This document shows, in pieces, positions 43,071 to 51,825 of a stretch of DNA of 64,000 bases (within the stretch, counting starts at the first letter, position 1; each line of letters begins with the position of its first letter). Below the pieces are notes generated by a model that saw nothing but the letters and a program-made list of their open reading frames with translations, ran no database searches and was not told the origin of the DNA. Origin of the DNA: CAZWLY01 sp964634465 (GTDB lineage Bacteria > Desulfobacterota > Desulfarculia > G963662305); contig CAZWLY010000001.1 of NCBI GenBank assembly GCA_964634465.1, positions 62,001-126,000 of the forward strand, read 5' to 3'. The translations under genes were made by a program, and so were the position numbers.

Positions 43071-43187
43071 GCCGCAAGCGGCGGGGTATCGGCCGCGGAG
43101 CCGTTCTTCTTCGCCGCAAGCTGCAGGGGATGAAATTCCCCGTGGGAGATGAACCCTCCGTGGGAGTTGACCCTCCCGTGGGGCCGA
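43071..43187. repeat. Composite REP-like repeat, copy 3 (inverted)
   Basis: Reverse-complement counterpart of the element at 19281-19436. It holds GCCGCAAGCGGCGGGGTATC (43071-43090), GCCGCAAGCTGCAGGGGATG and a run of CCGTGGGAGATGAACCCTCC-type units. It lies between the convergent genes ending at 43040 and 43204. Confidence 0.65.
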
Positions 43188-43203
43188 GTCGGGTCGGGGT
43201 CGG

Positions 43204-43707
43204 TCACCAGTCCTTGGGCCGTTTGGCCACCCGGAACGGAATGTCGAACACTTCGGTCAGCGCTTCGATGGCCGGGTCCAGGTCCCGGCCCTCGACCACG
43301 CAGGAGACGCTGGAGATGGAGTTGGACACGGCCAAGGAGTTGACCCCCATCGAGGCCAGGGAGGCGAACATCAAGCCGGGCACCCGGGGCTTTTCTCGAA
43401 GATGGGGGCCGAAGATGGAAATGATGGCCACGTCGGGCACGTAGTTGACGCCCTTGGCCTCGATGCTGTTCTTGACCTCCTCCATCACGGCCAGGGCCCG
43501 GACCATGTCCTTCTGGGCGATGACGATGGCGAAATGGCTGTTGTCGTCCAGATCGAAGGTCTGGACCAACATCTCGGTGTTGATGCCGTTTTTGCCCAGC
43601 GCGCCGCAGATGATGGCCGCCGCTCCGGTCTGCTTCGGCACCGACATGACCCGGAGCAGCGCCCGGCCGTCGCTTTGCATGATCCCGCCGATCTTGATCT
43701 TTTCCAC
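43204..43707 (-). CDS. Tandem ACT-domain regulatory protein
   Basis: A 167-residue protein composed of two ACT domains like the regulatory tail of aspartokinase: about residues 16-85 (VMSVPKQTGAAAIICGALGK, GINTEMLVQTFDLDDNSHF) and 90-160 (VAIISIFGPHLREKPRVPGL, MGVNSLAVSNSISSVSCVVE). No kinase domain is present. ACT pairs bind amino acids and control partner enzymes allosterically. It is encoded 177 bases after the PaaK-like gene in the same direction, a pairing I recall from related genomes. The ligand is unknown. Confidence 0.85.
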   Translation of the reverse strand: MEKIKIGGIMQSDGRALLRVMSVPKQTGAAAIICGALGKNGINTEMLVQTFDLDDNSHFAIVIAQKDMVRALAVMEEVKNSIEAKGVNYVPDVAIISIFGPHLREKPRVPGLMFASLASMGVNSLAVSNSISSVSCVVEGRDLDPAIEALTEVFDIPFRVAKRPKDW

Positions 43708-43884
43708 CGCCGCCCCTAACGCTGCATCTCTTTTTTAAAGCCTGTCGGGCCCGCCTCGAGCGCGCTTGCGGCGGTTAGGAAGCCGCTTGCCGCCCGGTCA
43801 ACTATTATCAGCCCGCTTGGCGCGGGACAACGTAATTGTCTCGACCGGCCGGAACAGGCCGGCGCGACACCGGCTCCGGCCCGA

Positions 43885-45168
43885 TCATTCCCAGCTTCGC
43901 TTGTCAACGATCTTGTCGTGGAAGTCGGGGATGGTGCCTCTCTCGACGATCTCGACCCGGCCCTTGATGGTCAACAGGTCCTTGATGGTCGTCTCCAGGC
44001 GCGACTTGAACGCTTCCAGGTTCTCGACCTCCTGGCTCAACTCGACGACGAAGGTCATCACGTCGGTGTGGTTCTGCCTGGTGACCACGACCTGGTACTT
44101 GAACACCTCTGGATAGCGGGCGACCACTTCGTCGGTCTGCCAGTGGTGAATGAAGGTGCCGTGGACCTTGGTCGCCTGGTCGATCCGTCCCAGGACCTTC
44201 TCCAGCATGGGCCCGGTTCGGCCGCAGGGGCAAGTCTTGTCGGCGACCAGACCCAGGTCGCCGGTGGAGAAGCGGATCAGGGGATAGAGCGGGTTGAAGT
44301 TGGTGGCCACGATCTCGCCGGCGCTGCCCGGCGGGACGGACCGGCCGGTATGGGGATCGATCACCTCGACCAGCACGTTGTCGGGGACGTGCATGCCGGT
44401 CAGGTGCTGGCACTCGTAGCCCAGGCAGCCCAGAAGGACGGTGCCGTAGGCCTGGCGGATGGAGATGCCGAGCGTCTCCTGGAGCTGGGCCCGCATCGAT
44501 TCGGGCAGCTTTTCCGCGCCGACCAGGGCCCGCTCGAGGTTCAAGTCGGCGCCGGCGTCGATGCCCATCACCTCGGCCCGCTGGGTGAGGGTCATCAGAA
44601 AGCTGGGCGTGCCCAGAAAACCGTTGACCTTGAGGCGCTGCATGATCCTGATCTGCATGAACGAGTTGCCCACGCCGGTCGGCACCGTGGTCGCGCCGAC
44701 CATCTTCAGCGACTCGTCGAGCATCATCGCGAACGGCCAGAGGTGGTAGTTGAAGGTGTTGATCACCCGATCGCCCGGACCGAAGCCGGCCGCGGCCACC
44801 GCCTCGGCCCAACTGGTGTCGGAGTATTCATGCTCGCCGGGCTGGAAGATGAGGCCGGGGTTGACGTAGATCCGGCGGACCTGGTCCTCCCCGGCGGTCA
44901 AGAAGCCGCCCCAGGGCGGGTCCTGTTTCTGGCGCTCGACCAGCTCATCCATGCGTACGATGGGCAGCTTGTCCAGATCTTCCAGCGAGTTGACGTCGTG
45001 GGCGGCCACACCGGCCCGCTCGTAGATATCCCGATAGGCCTTGGAGTTATCGAGGCAGCGCCTGAACGCCTCCACGAACCGTTTCTCCAGCCGTTCGCGC
45101 CGCCGATCCCAAGCCATGGTTTCGATGTTTTTGTTCAGGTATCCGGCCTCGGGGGCGATGGTGTCCAT
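43885..45168 (-). CDS. PaaK-like (phenylacetate-CoA ligase family) protein with atypical P-loop
   Basis: A 427-residue member of the adenylate-forming family, similar to PaaK over its length: FRRCLDNSKAYRDIYERAGV, FGPGDRVINTFNYHL, GFLGTPSFLMTLTQRAEV, RQAYGTVLLGCLGYECQH and LIRFSTGDLGLVADKTCPCG. The position of the SSGTTGKP phosphate loop reads VNPGLIFQPGEHEYS instead, and the hinge DDMLIIRG region reads GRIDQATKVHGTF. Ligase activity is therefore doubtful. I start at ATG 45168 behind AGGAG. It is divergent from the FeS-complex operon. Confidence 0.82.
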   Translation of the reverse strand: MDTIAPEAGYLNKNIETMAWDRRRERLEKRFVEAFRRCLDNSKAYRDIYERAGVAAHDVNSLEDLDKLPIVRMDELVERQKQDPPWGGFLTAGEDQVRRIYVNPGLIFQPGEHEYSDTSWAEAVAAAGFGPGDRVINTFNYHLWPFAMMLDESLKMVGATTVPTGVGNSFMQIRIMQRLKVNGFLGTPSFLMTLTQRAEVMGIDAGADLNLERALVGAEKLPESMRAQLQETLGISIRQAYGTVLLGCLGYECQHLTGMHVPDNVLVEVIDPHTGRSVPPGSAGEIVATNFNPLYPLIRFSTGDLGLVADKTCPCGRTGPMLEKVLGRIDQATKVHGTFIHHWQTDEVVARYPEVFKYQVVVTRQNHTDVMTFVVELSQEVENLEAFKSRLETTIKDLLTIKGRVEIVERGTIPDFHDKIVDKRSWE

Positions 45169-45517
45169 GCTCACTCCTGCTCTGAAAATCCCGGTCGGCC
45201 GGCGGCGACGGGCCGGCTTCGCCCTCCCCGCCGGACAGAGTTCGGCCGGCAAAAGGCCCTTGACGGGCTCGTCGGCCATCCACCATAATACAATCACGCC
45301 GGAAAGATATTTTCAAGCCGAAGAAACTATCTGCACCACCTGAATTTATTTGCGTCAAGGCGCCAGCTAGCCGGATGCGAGAGCGGAATATCCTGCGACG
45401 GAGGCAGTTCGTGTTGGAGTCGGATCAGCCGAAATCGCCCCTTCGGCCCATCGGGAAAATCCAGAACGCCAAACCAGCAAGCCTTTCTCGCCGTCTCCAG
45501 TTGGAAGGAGTCGCCCT
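45169..45517. promoter_or_regulatory. Divergent promoter region between the PaaK-like gene and the redox operon
   Basis: No gene in these 349 bases. On the plus strand TTGACG (45260-45265), 18 bases, CATAAT (45284-45289) is a good candidate for the FdhA-like operon, leaving a leader of about 220 bases. On the minus strand TTGAAA (45316-45311), 18 bases, TGTATT (45292-45287) could drive the PaaK-like gene. The -10 boxes overlap, so the two promoters should compete. Confidence 0.5.
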
Positions 45518-48154
45518 GTGGAAGCAATTACCTTCACCCTGAACGGGTCGGCCGTCAGCACCCGGGCCGGCAAGACCATCCTCGAGGTCGCCCGGGAGCA
45601 CGGCGTCAACATTCCCACTCTGTGCCACCACGACGCGCTGCGCTCCATCGGCGCCTGCCGGTTGTGCCAAGTGGAGGACGTGAAACGCGGAATCGTGGTC
45701 CCCGCCTGCGTTACCACCGTCGCCCCGGACATGGTCATCGAAACCGACTCCGAACGGGTCAAGAGGAACCGGAGAAACATCATCCGGTTGCTGATGGCCG
45801 CCCACCCCGAGTCGTGCGTGGTCTGTGAGAAGGGCAACACCTGCGAGTTGAGAAAGCTGGCCGCCGAGATGGGGATCGGCGAGCACGGTTTGGACCCGAT
45901 GCCCTATCACCCGATGGTCGTGGACGTCAACCCGATCATGGTCCGGGACTTGAGCAAATGCATCATGTGCGCCAAGTGCATCCGGGTCGACCAGGAGTGC
46001 GTGGTTCAGGGGGTGATCGACTACAACAAGCGCGGCTTCGACGCCCATCCGGCCAGTCTCCTCAACAAGCCCCTGGAAGAGAGCGAGTGCACCCTCTGCG
46101 GTTCGTGCCTGAGCGTCTGCCCGGTGGGCGCGCTTCAGGAGAAGAACAAGCCGCGGTTGGACCACGCCGGTTTCAAGACGCCGTCGGTCTGTTCGTTTTG
46201 CGCCTGCGGCTGCTCCATCTTCCTGGAGCACGATCGCCAGGCGGTCAGAAACGTCTCACCCACCGGACTTACCCACACCGCCAACGGGGTGAGCATGTGC
46301 GTCAAGGGCCACTTCGGCCACGACATGCTGCACAGCCCCGACCGCCTGGCCACGCCGCTTAGGAGGACCGAGGACGGCTTCGAGCCGATCGGCTGGGAGG
46401 AGGCGCTCGATCTGATGGCCGAGAGATTCGCCGCCATCGCCAGAAACGACGGCCCGGCGGCGCTGGGTTTCATCGGCGGCTCCCGTTCGACCAACGAAGA
46501 GGCCTATCTCTTCCAGAAGCTGGCCCGCCAGGTCTTGGGCTCGGAAAACGTCGATTCCACCGCCAGCCTCTACTGGGGCGAGCCGGCCAAGGTCCTCTTC
46601 GAGGCGACCGGCTTCGCCGCCGCCTCCAACTCGCTGGCCGATCTGGAGGCGGCCGAGGTCATCGTCGTCGCCGGGGCCGATCCGGGTCGGAGCGCGCCGG
46701 TGGTCGAGTACCACATCCGGCGGGCGGTCAGGTTCGGCGGCAAGAAGCTCATCCTGATCGATCCGCTTCAGACCTCGCTGACCCCCTTTGCCGAGCTGTG
46801 GCTGAGGCCCGATCCGGCCACGGACGCGGCCGTGCTGAGGGGCGTCATCAAGGCGCTCATCGAGGAGGAGCTGGTCGATTACCGCTTCGTCGGGGCCAAG
46901 ACCAAGGGTTTTGACAAACTGAAGGCCAAGTTGAAATCGGTCTCGGTGGCCGCTGAGGCCCGCCGGGCCGGGTTGGGGGAGGATGATCTTCGGGCCGCGG
47001 CCCGACTGATCGGCCAGGCCGAAGGCGCTTTCTTCGTTTTCGGCGGCGGCCTGATGCAGCAGCCGGCGGCCGGGGATTTGACCCGGTTGATCGTCGACTT
47101 GGCCCTCATCTCGGGCAACTTGGGCCGGGGCGCGGCCGGGATTCTGCCCTTGCTCAAGGATTCCAACGCCCAAGGGGCGACCGACATGGGCCTGGCGTCC
47201 AGCCTGCTGCCGGGGCAAAGACCCCGGACGGGTCACAGCGGGTTGGACGTCCAGGCCATGGTCGCCGCCGCCGGCCGGCGTAGAAACGCCAAGGTCAGGA
47301 TCGCCGGGGTGTACGTCCTGGCCGAAAATCCCATCGGCGCGCTGCCCGACCCCGAACGGGCGGCCGAGCGGCTTTCGAAGCTGGAGTTTTTGGTCGTTCA
47401 GGACATGTTCATGACCGAGACGGCCCAGTTGGCCGACCTGGTGCTGCCGGCGGCCGGCTTCGCCGAGAAGGACGGCACGGTGACCAACCTGGAGCGACGC
47501 CTCCAGCGCGTAAGGAGGGCCGTGCCGCCGCCGGGCGACTTCCCGCCCGAGTGGCAGGTGATAACCGAACTGGCCCGCCGTCTGGGCCAGGACTGGAAGT
47601 ACAGGTCGGCGGCCGACGTCTTCACCGAGATCGACGCCGAGTTGCCCATCTACCAGGGCTTGGCCGGGGTCGATCTGGACGCCAAGGCGGTCTTTTGGCC
47701 GCTGCCCGGCCGGGCCGAGGTGATCGACACCATACCCCACGGCATCGGCCATGCCGACGGTCGGGCGCTCGTCATCGGGCCCAGGTCGATGAACGGGGCC
47801 AAGGCGCCCAAGGTCAAGGGCTACCCGCTGATGCTGATCACCGGCCACCTGAGGACCCACCTGGGCAGCGGGGCCCGGACGTCCAGGTCCAGGCGGCTGG
47901 CCAGCTTGAACCCCGGCGAGTTCGTCGGGCTGTCGGCGGCCGACTTCAAGCGGCTCGATCTTAAGGAGGGCGACAAGGTTCGGGTGATCTCGCCCCAGGG
48001 CTCGCTGACCGCGCCGGCCAGGCTGGATAAGCGGCTGCCCAAGGGGGTCGTCTTCGCCCCCCTGTCGTTCCCCGGCTGGCGGCCGGGCGCGTTGTTCAAA
48101 TCCGGATCGGCGGCCGGCTTGAAGCACTGCCCGGTCACGGTCAGGAAGGTTTAA
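45518..48154 (+). CDS. FdhA/NuoG-like molybdopterin-family FeS subunit, catalytic residues apparently lost
   Basis: An 878-residue protein. It begins with a [2Fe-2S] ferredoxin domain (C36, C47, C50, C64), then an H96/C100/C103/C109 cluster. Two [4Fe-4S] sites follow (C148, C151, C154, C161; C191, C194, C197, C201), then the MGD-domain cluster C225, C228, C232, C261. Compared with formate dehydrogenase H, NVD-x4-V-Sec-H reads VDSTASLYWGEP, so Sec/Cys and His are Tyr352 and Trp353; the Arg of NPVRGQNN reads PLLKDSN. It is therefore probably an electron-transfer subunit rather than a formate dehydrogenase. First gene of the redox operon. Confidence 0.88.
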   Translation: MEAITFTLNGSAVSTRAGKTILEVAREHGVNIPTLCHHDALRSIGACRLCQVEDVKRGIVVPACVTTVAPDMVIETDSERVKRNRRNIIRLLMAAHPESCVVCEKGNTCELRKLAAEMGIGEHGLDPMPYHPMVVDVNPIMVRDLSKCIMCAKCIRVDQECVVQGVIDYNKRGFDAHPASLLNKPLEESECTLCGSCLSVCPVGALQEKNKPRLDHAGFKTPSVCSFCACGCSIFLEHDRQAVRNVSPTGLTHTANGVSMCVKGHFGHDMLHSPDRLATPLRRTEDGFEPIGWEEALDLMAERFAAIARNDGPAALGFIGGSRSTNEEAYLFQKLARQVLGSENVDSTASLYWGEPAKVLFEATGFAAASNSLADLEAAEVIVVAGADPGRSAPVVEYHIRRAVRFGGKKLILIDPLQTSLTPFAELWLRPDPATDAAVLRGVIKALIEEELVDYRFVGAKTKGFDKLKAKLKSVSVAAEARRAGLGEDDLRAAARLIGQAEGAFFVFGGGLMQQPAAGDLTRLIVDLALISGNLGRGAAGILPLLKDSNAQGATDMGLASSLLPGQRPRTGHSGLDVQAMVAAAGRRRNAKVRIAGVYVLAENPIGALPDPERAAERLSKLEFLVVQDMFMTETAQLADLVLPAAGFAEKDGTVTNLERRLQRVRRAVPPPGDFPPEWQVITELARRLGQDWKYRSAADVFTEIDAELPIYQGLAGVDLDAKAVFWPLPGRAEVIDTIPHGIGHADGRALVIGPRSMNGAKAPKVKGYPLMLITGHLRTHLGSGARTSRSRRLASLNPGEFVGLSAADFKRLDLKEGDKVRVISPQGSLTAPARLDKRLPKGVVFAPLSFPGWRPGALFKSGSAAGLKHCPVTVRKV

Positions 48155-48170
48155 CCGAGTTGGAGGGAAA

Positions 48171-48638
48171 ATGGGCGCTCCCGCAATAGACCTCGATAGG
48201 TTGCCGTCGATACTCAGCGGGGCCTCGGGCGAGGCCGACCTGATCCCGGTCCTCCAGGCGGTCCAGGAGGAGTACGGCTACGTGCCGCCGGAAACCGTCG
48301 AGCCCATCGCCGAGCAACTGAAGGTCTTCCCGTCCAGGATTCAAGGGGTGGTCTCCTTCTACTCCCAGTTCTACACCGAGCCCCGGGGGCGCAACATCGT
48401 CACCGTCTGCCGGGGCACGGCCTGCCACGTCCGCGGCGGACGGGGCGTGTTGAGGGTGGTCCAGAACCTGCTGGGTTTGAAGGACGGCCAGACCTCCGAG
48501 GATTACCAGTTCACCCTGGAGACGGTGGCCTGCCTGGGCGCCTGCGCCTTGTCGCCGGTGATGGTGGTCAACGGCACCGTCTACGGCCGGATGAATCCCA
48601 AGCGGATCGAGAACGTTCTGGCCGCGTACATGAAATGA
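48171..48638 (+). CDS. NuoE-like [2Fe-2S] thioredoxin-fold subunit
   Basis: A 155-residue homologue of NuoE/HydC. It has LIPVLQAVQEEYGYVPPETV, GVVSFYSQFYTEPRG and the four cluster cysteines in VCRGTACHVRGG and ETVACLGACALSPVMVVNG. It normally docks to the NuoF-type flavoprotein and carries an N1a-like cluster. It lies 16 bases after the FdhA-like gene and 16 bases before the fusion protein, so all three are one operon and presumably one complex. Confidence 0.94.
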   Translation: MGAPAIDLDRLPSILSGASGEADLIPVLQAVQEEYGYVPPETVEPIAEQLKVFPSRIQGVVSFYSQFYTEPRGRNIVTVCRGTACHVRGGRGVLRVVQNLLGLKDGQTSEDYQFTLETVACLGACALSPVMVVNGTVYGRMNPKRIENVLAAYMK

Positions 48639-48654
48639 ACGGGGGCGGTGAGTG

Positions 48655-51600
48655 ATGGAAAGACTCGGCTCAGTCCACGACCTGGAGCGTTACCGCCAGT
48701 CGCTGCTCCTCTACAGCGACCCCAACCGGGTCACGGTCAACGTCTGCATCGACACCGGCTGCAGCGCTTTGGGAGCGAGGCAGCTCTACAAGAGGTTCGA
48801 GGACGAATTGGGCCAGCGGGGGCTGGCCGACGAGATCGAGCTCAAGCCCACCGGCTGCCCGGGTTTTTGCCAGCGCGGCCCGGTGGTCACGATCGCGCCC
48901 TACGACATCTTCTATCAGCAGGTCGAGGACGCCGACGTGGGCGAGATCATCGACCAGACCCTGACCCAGTACAACATCATCGGCCGCCTGTTGTATCCCG
49001 ATCCGCGCACCGGCCGGCGCTACGTCTACAACCACGAGGTGCCGTTCTACAAGAAGCAGCTTCGGGTGGTCATGGCCGACAACGGGTTCATCGACCCGAC
49101 CAAAATCGAGGACTACCTGGCCCGGGGCGGCTATTCGGCCCTGGCCAAGGTCTTGACCGAGATGTCGCCCGAGGAGGTCATCGACACCGTGGAGCGCTCC
49201 GGACTGAGGGGCCGGGGCGGGGCCGGATTCCCGACCGGGACCAAGTGGCGCTTCTGCGCCGGCAATCCGGCCGAGAGACGCTACATCATCTGCAACGCCG
49301 ACGAGGGCGACCCCGGCGCGTTCATGGACCGGACCGTGCTCGAAGGCAACCCCCACCTGGTTCTGGAAGGGATGATCATCGGCGGCTATGCCATGCAGGC
49401 GAGTGTGGGCTACATCTACGTCCGGGCCGAGTACCCGACCGCCATCCGCCGCTTGGAGCTGGCCCTCGAGAAGTGCCGCGAGCTGGGTCTGTTGGGCCGG
49501 GACATCCTCGGTTCGGGCTTCGACTTCGACATCCGGCTCAAGATCGGGGCCGGGGCGTTCGTCTGCGGCGAAGAGACGGCGTTGATGCAGTCCATCGAGG
49601 GCAAGCGGGGCATGCCCCGCCTGCGGCCGCCGTTTCCGGCCCAGTCGGGTCTGTGGGGCTTTCCGACCAACATCAACAACGTCGAGACCTGGGCCAACAT
49701 CCGCTCGATCATCTTGAACGGTCCCGAGTGGTACTCAGCCATGGGCACCGAATCGTCCAAGGGGACGAAGGTGTTTTCGCTCACCGGCCGGATCAACTCC
49801 ACCGGCCTGGTCGAAGTGCCGATGGGGATAACGCTCAGGGAGGTGGTCAACGAGATCGGCGGCGGTATCCCCAGGGGTCGCCGGTTCAAGGCGGCCCAGA
49901 TGGGCGGTCCCTCCGGCGGCTGCATCCCGGCCCGGTTCCAGGACCTGCCCATCGACTATGAGTCGCTCAAGACCGTCGGCTCGATGATGGGCTCGGGCGG
50001 GATGATCATCCTCGACGAGAACACCTGCATGGTCGATCTGGCCCGCTTCTTCCTGACCTTCACCCAGTCCGAGTCCTGCGGGGAGTGCTTCCCCTGCCGG
50101 CTGGGCACCAAGCAGTTGTTGTCGATCCTGACCCGGATCACCCAGGGCCGGGGCCGGGAGGGCGACATCGAGAAGCTCATCGAGATCGGGACCACGGTCA
50201 AGGAGTCGTCGCTGTGCGGCCTGGGTCAGAGCTGCGCCAACCCGGTGCTGTCGACCATCAATTACTTCCGCGACGAGTTCGAGGCCCACATCAAGGAGCA
50301 CAAGTGCCCGGCCGCCTCCTGCGACGCGATGGTCATCTCGGCCTGCCAGCACGCCTGCCCGGCCGGCATCGACGTGCCCAACTACGTCGCCGCCATCGCC
50401 GAGGGCGACTACGACAAGGCGGTGCGGATCATCCGCGAGCGCAACCCCTTCCCGGCCGTCTGCGGGCGGATCTGCGTCCATCCCTGCGAGATGAAATGCC
50501 GCCGGGGCGAGCTGGACGACCCGGTGGCCATCAGGGCCCTGAAGCGCTTCGCCTCGGACCAGCACTACGCCAGATACGGCCGGCGGGAGAAGCCCTACCC
50601 GGTGACCAAAAGCGAGAAGGTGGCCGTCGTCGGCGCCGGACCGGCCGGATTGACCGCGGCCTATTACTTGAGAAAGATGGGTTATGAGGTGACCGTCTTC
50701 GAGGCCAAGGATCGGGCCGGCGGCATGCTGGCGGTGACCATCCCCGAATTCCGCCTGCCGCGGGAGGTCATCCGCCAGGACATCGACTACATCGAAAGCG
50801 CCGGGGTCGAGATCAAGTACAACTCGCCCATCGACCGCAACCACACCGTCCAGGACCTCCTCGAAGAAGGCTTCTCGGCCGTCTTCATCGCCGCCGGGGC
50901 CCAGGCGGCCCGGGCCATCGGCGTGCCTGGCGAGGAGCTGAAGCCCGACGGGCTCCTCTACGGCCTGGAGTTTCTGGCCCGGGTCAAGGAGAACCCGAAC
51001 TTGAAGGTCGGCGAGCAGGTGCTGGTCATCGGCGGCGGCAACGTGGCCATGGACGTCGCCCGGACGGCCCGCCGGTTGGGCGGGCAGCAGGTCCGGGCGG
51101 TCTGCCTGGAGAAGCGCGACGAGATGCCGGCCTGGGAGAAGGACATCGAGGAGAGCCTGGCCGAAGGGGTGACCATCGAGAACTCTTGGGGCCCCAAGCA
51201 GGTCCTGATCGAAGACGGTCGAGTGACCGGCGTCGAGTTCGTCCGTTGCAGCAGGGTCTTCGACATGGACGGTCGCTTCGCGCCCGAATACGATGATTCC
51301 GAGCGGATCGTCTTCGAGTGCGACACCTTGATCGTCTCCATCGGCCAGGCCCCGGATTTGAGCTTCCTCTCCGAAGAGGAGGGGCTGGAGAGACAGATGT
51401 GGGGCACGCTCAGGGTGGACGAGAACACCTTGGCGACCAACATCCCCGGCATCTTTGCCGGCGGCGACTTCACCACCGGTCCGACCTTTGTGATCCGGGC
51501 CATCGCCTCGGGCCGGCGGGCGGCCCTGGCCGTGGACAAATACCTTCGGGGCGACGAGAGCCGGGTGCTTATCCCGGACGAAAAGACCACCGAAGGCGTC

Positions 51601-51780
51601 GAGCCGGCCCGGCTGGCCCAGGAGGAGGAGACGGTCGAGCTGACGGGGCGGATGGAGCTGCCCCAGGAGAGCCCCCAGGAACGGGTGGCCGACTTCCGGG
51701 AGGTCGAGGGCGGTTACTCCGAGGCCCAGGCCTGGGAGGAGGCCAGGCGCTGCCTGCGTTGCGATCTGGAAGGCGAATAG
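48655..51780 (+). CDS. NuoF-GltD/NfnB fusion flavoprotein
   Basis: A 1041-residue fusion. An N-terminal [2Fe-2S] thioredoxin-like domain (C31, C36, C68, C72) leads into NuoF with RGRGGAGFPTGTKW (185-198), NADEGDPGAFMDR, CGEETALMQSIEG and cluster C475/C478/C481/C521. From about 550 it becomes a GltD/NfnB module: cysteines C564, C568, C603, C607, C611, C615, FAD site VAVVGAGPAGLTAAYYL (656-672) and NAD(P) site VLVIGGGNVAMDVARTARRL (789-808), ending in CLRC. Two pyridine-nucleotide sites imply transhydrogenase or bifurcating chemistry, as in Stn-type complexes (inference). Confidence 0.92.
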   Translation: MERLGSVHDLERYRQSLLLYSDPNRVTVNVCIDTGCSALGARQLYKRFEDELGQRGLADEIELKPTGCPGFCQRGPVVTIAPYDIFYQQVEDADVGEIIDQTLTQYNIIGRLLYPDPRTGRRYVYNHEVPFYKKQLRVVMADNGFIDPTKIEDYLARGGYSALAKVLTEMSPEEVIDTVERSGLRGRGGAGFPTGTKWRFCAGNPAERRYIICNADEGDPGAFMDRTVLEGNPHLVLEGMIIGGYAMQASVGYIYVRAEYPTAIRRLELALEKCRELGLLGRDILGSGFDFDIRLKIGAGAFVCGEETALMQSIEGKRGMPRLRPPFPAQSGLWGFPTNINNVETWANIRSIILNGPEWYSAMGTESSKGTKVFSLTGRINSTGLVEVPMGITLREVVNEIGGGIPRGRRFKAAQMGGPSGGCIPARFQDLPIDYESLKTVGSMMGSGGMIILDENTCMVDLARFFLTFTQSESCGECFPCRLGTKQLLSILTRITQGRGREGDIEKLIEIGTTVKESSLCGLGQSCANPVLSTINYFRDEFEAHIKEHKCPAASCDAMVISACQHACPAGIDVPNYVAAIAEGDYDKAVRIIRERNPFPAVCGRICVHPCEMKCRRGELDDPVAIRALKRFASDQHYARYGRREKPYPVTKSEKVAVVGAGPAGLTAAYYLRKMGYEVTVFEAKDRAGGMLAVTIPEFRLPREVIRQDIDYIESAGVEIKYNSPIDRNHTVQDLLEEGFSAVFIAAGAQAARAIGVPGEELKPDGLLYGLEFLARVKENPNLKVGEQVLVIGGGNVAMDVARTARRLGGQQVRAVCLEKRDEMPAWEKDIEESLAEGVTIENSWGPKQVLIEDGRVTGVEFVRCSRVFDMDGRFAPEYDDSERIVFECDTLIVSIGQAPDLSFLSEEEGLERQMWGTLRVDENTLATNIPGIFAGGDFTTGPTFVIRAIASGRRAALAVDKYLRGDESRVLIPDEKTTEGVEPARLAQEEETVELTGRMELPQESPQERVADFREVEGGYSEAQAWEEARRCLRCDLEGE

Positions 51781-51825
51781 GTAAGCGGAGCATAAATGTA
51801 ACTCCTTGAAACGAGGGGATGAAAC

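Noticed and set aside
45518..48154. Genuine formate dehydrogenase alpha subunit
   Set aside because: Sec/Cys, His and Arg of the active site all appear replaced in a clean manual alignment, so I describe it as FdhA-like only.
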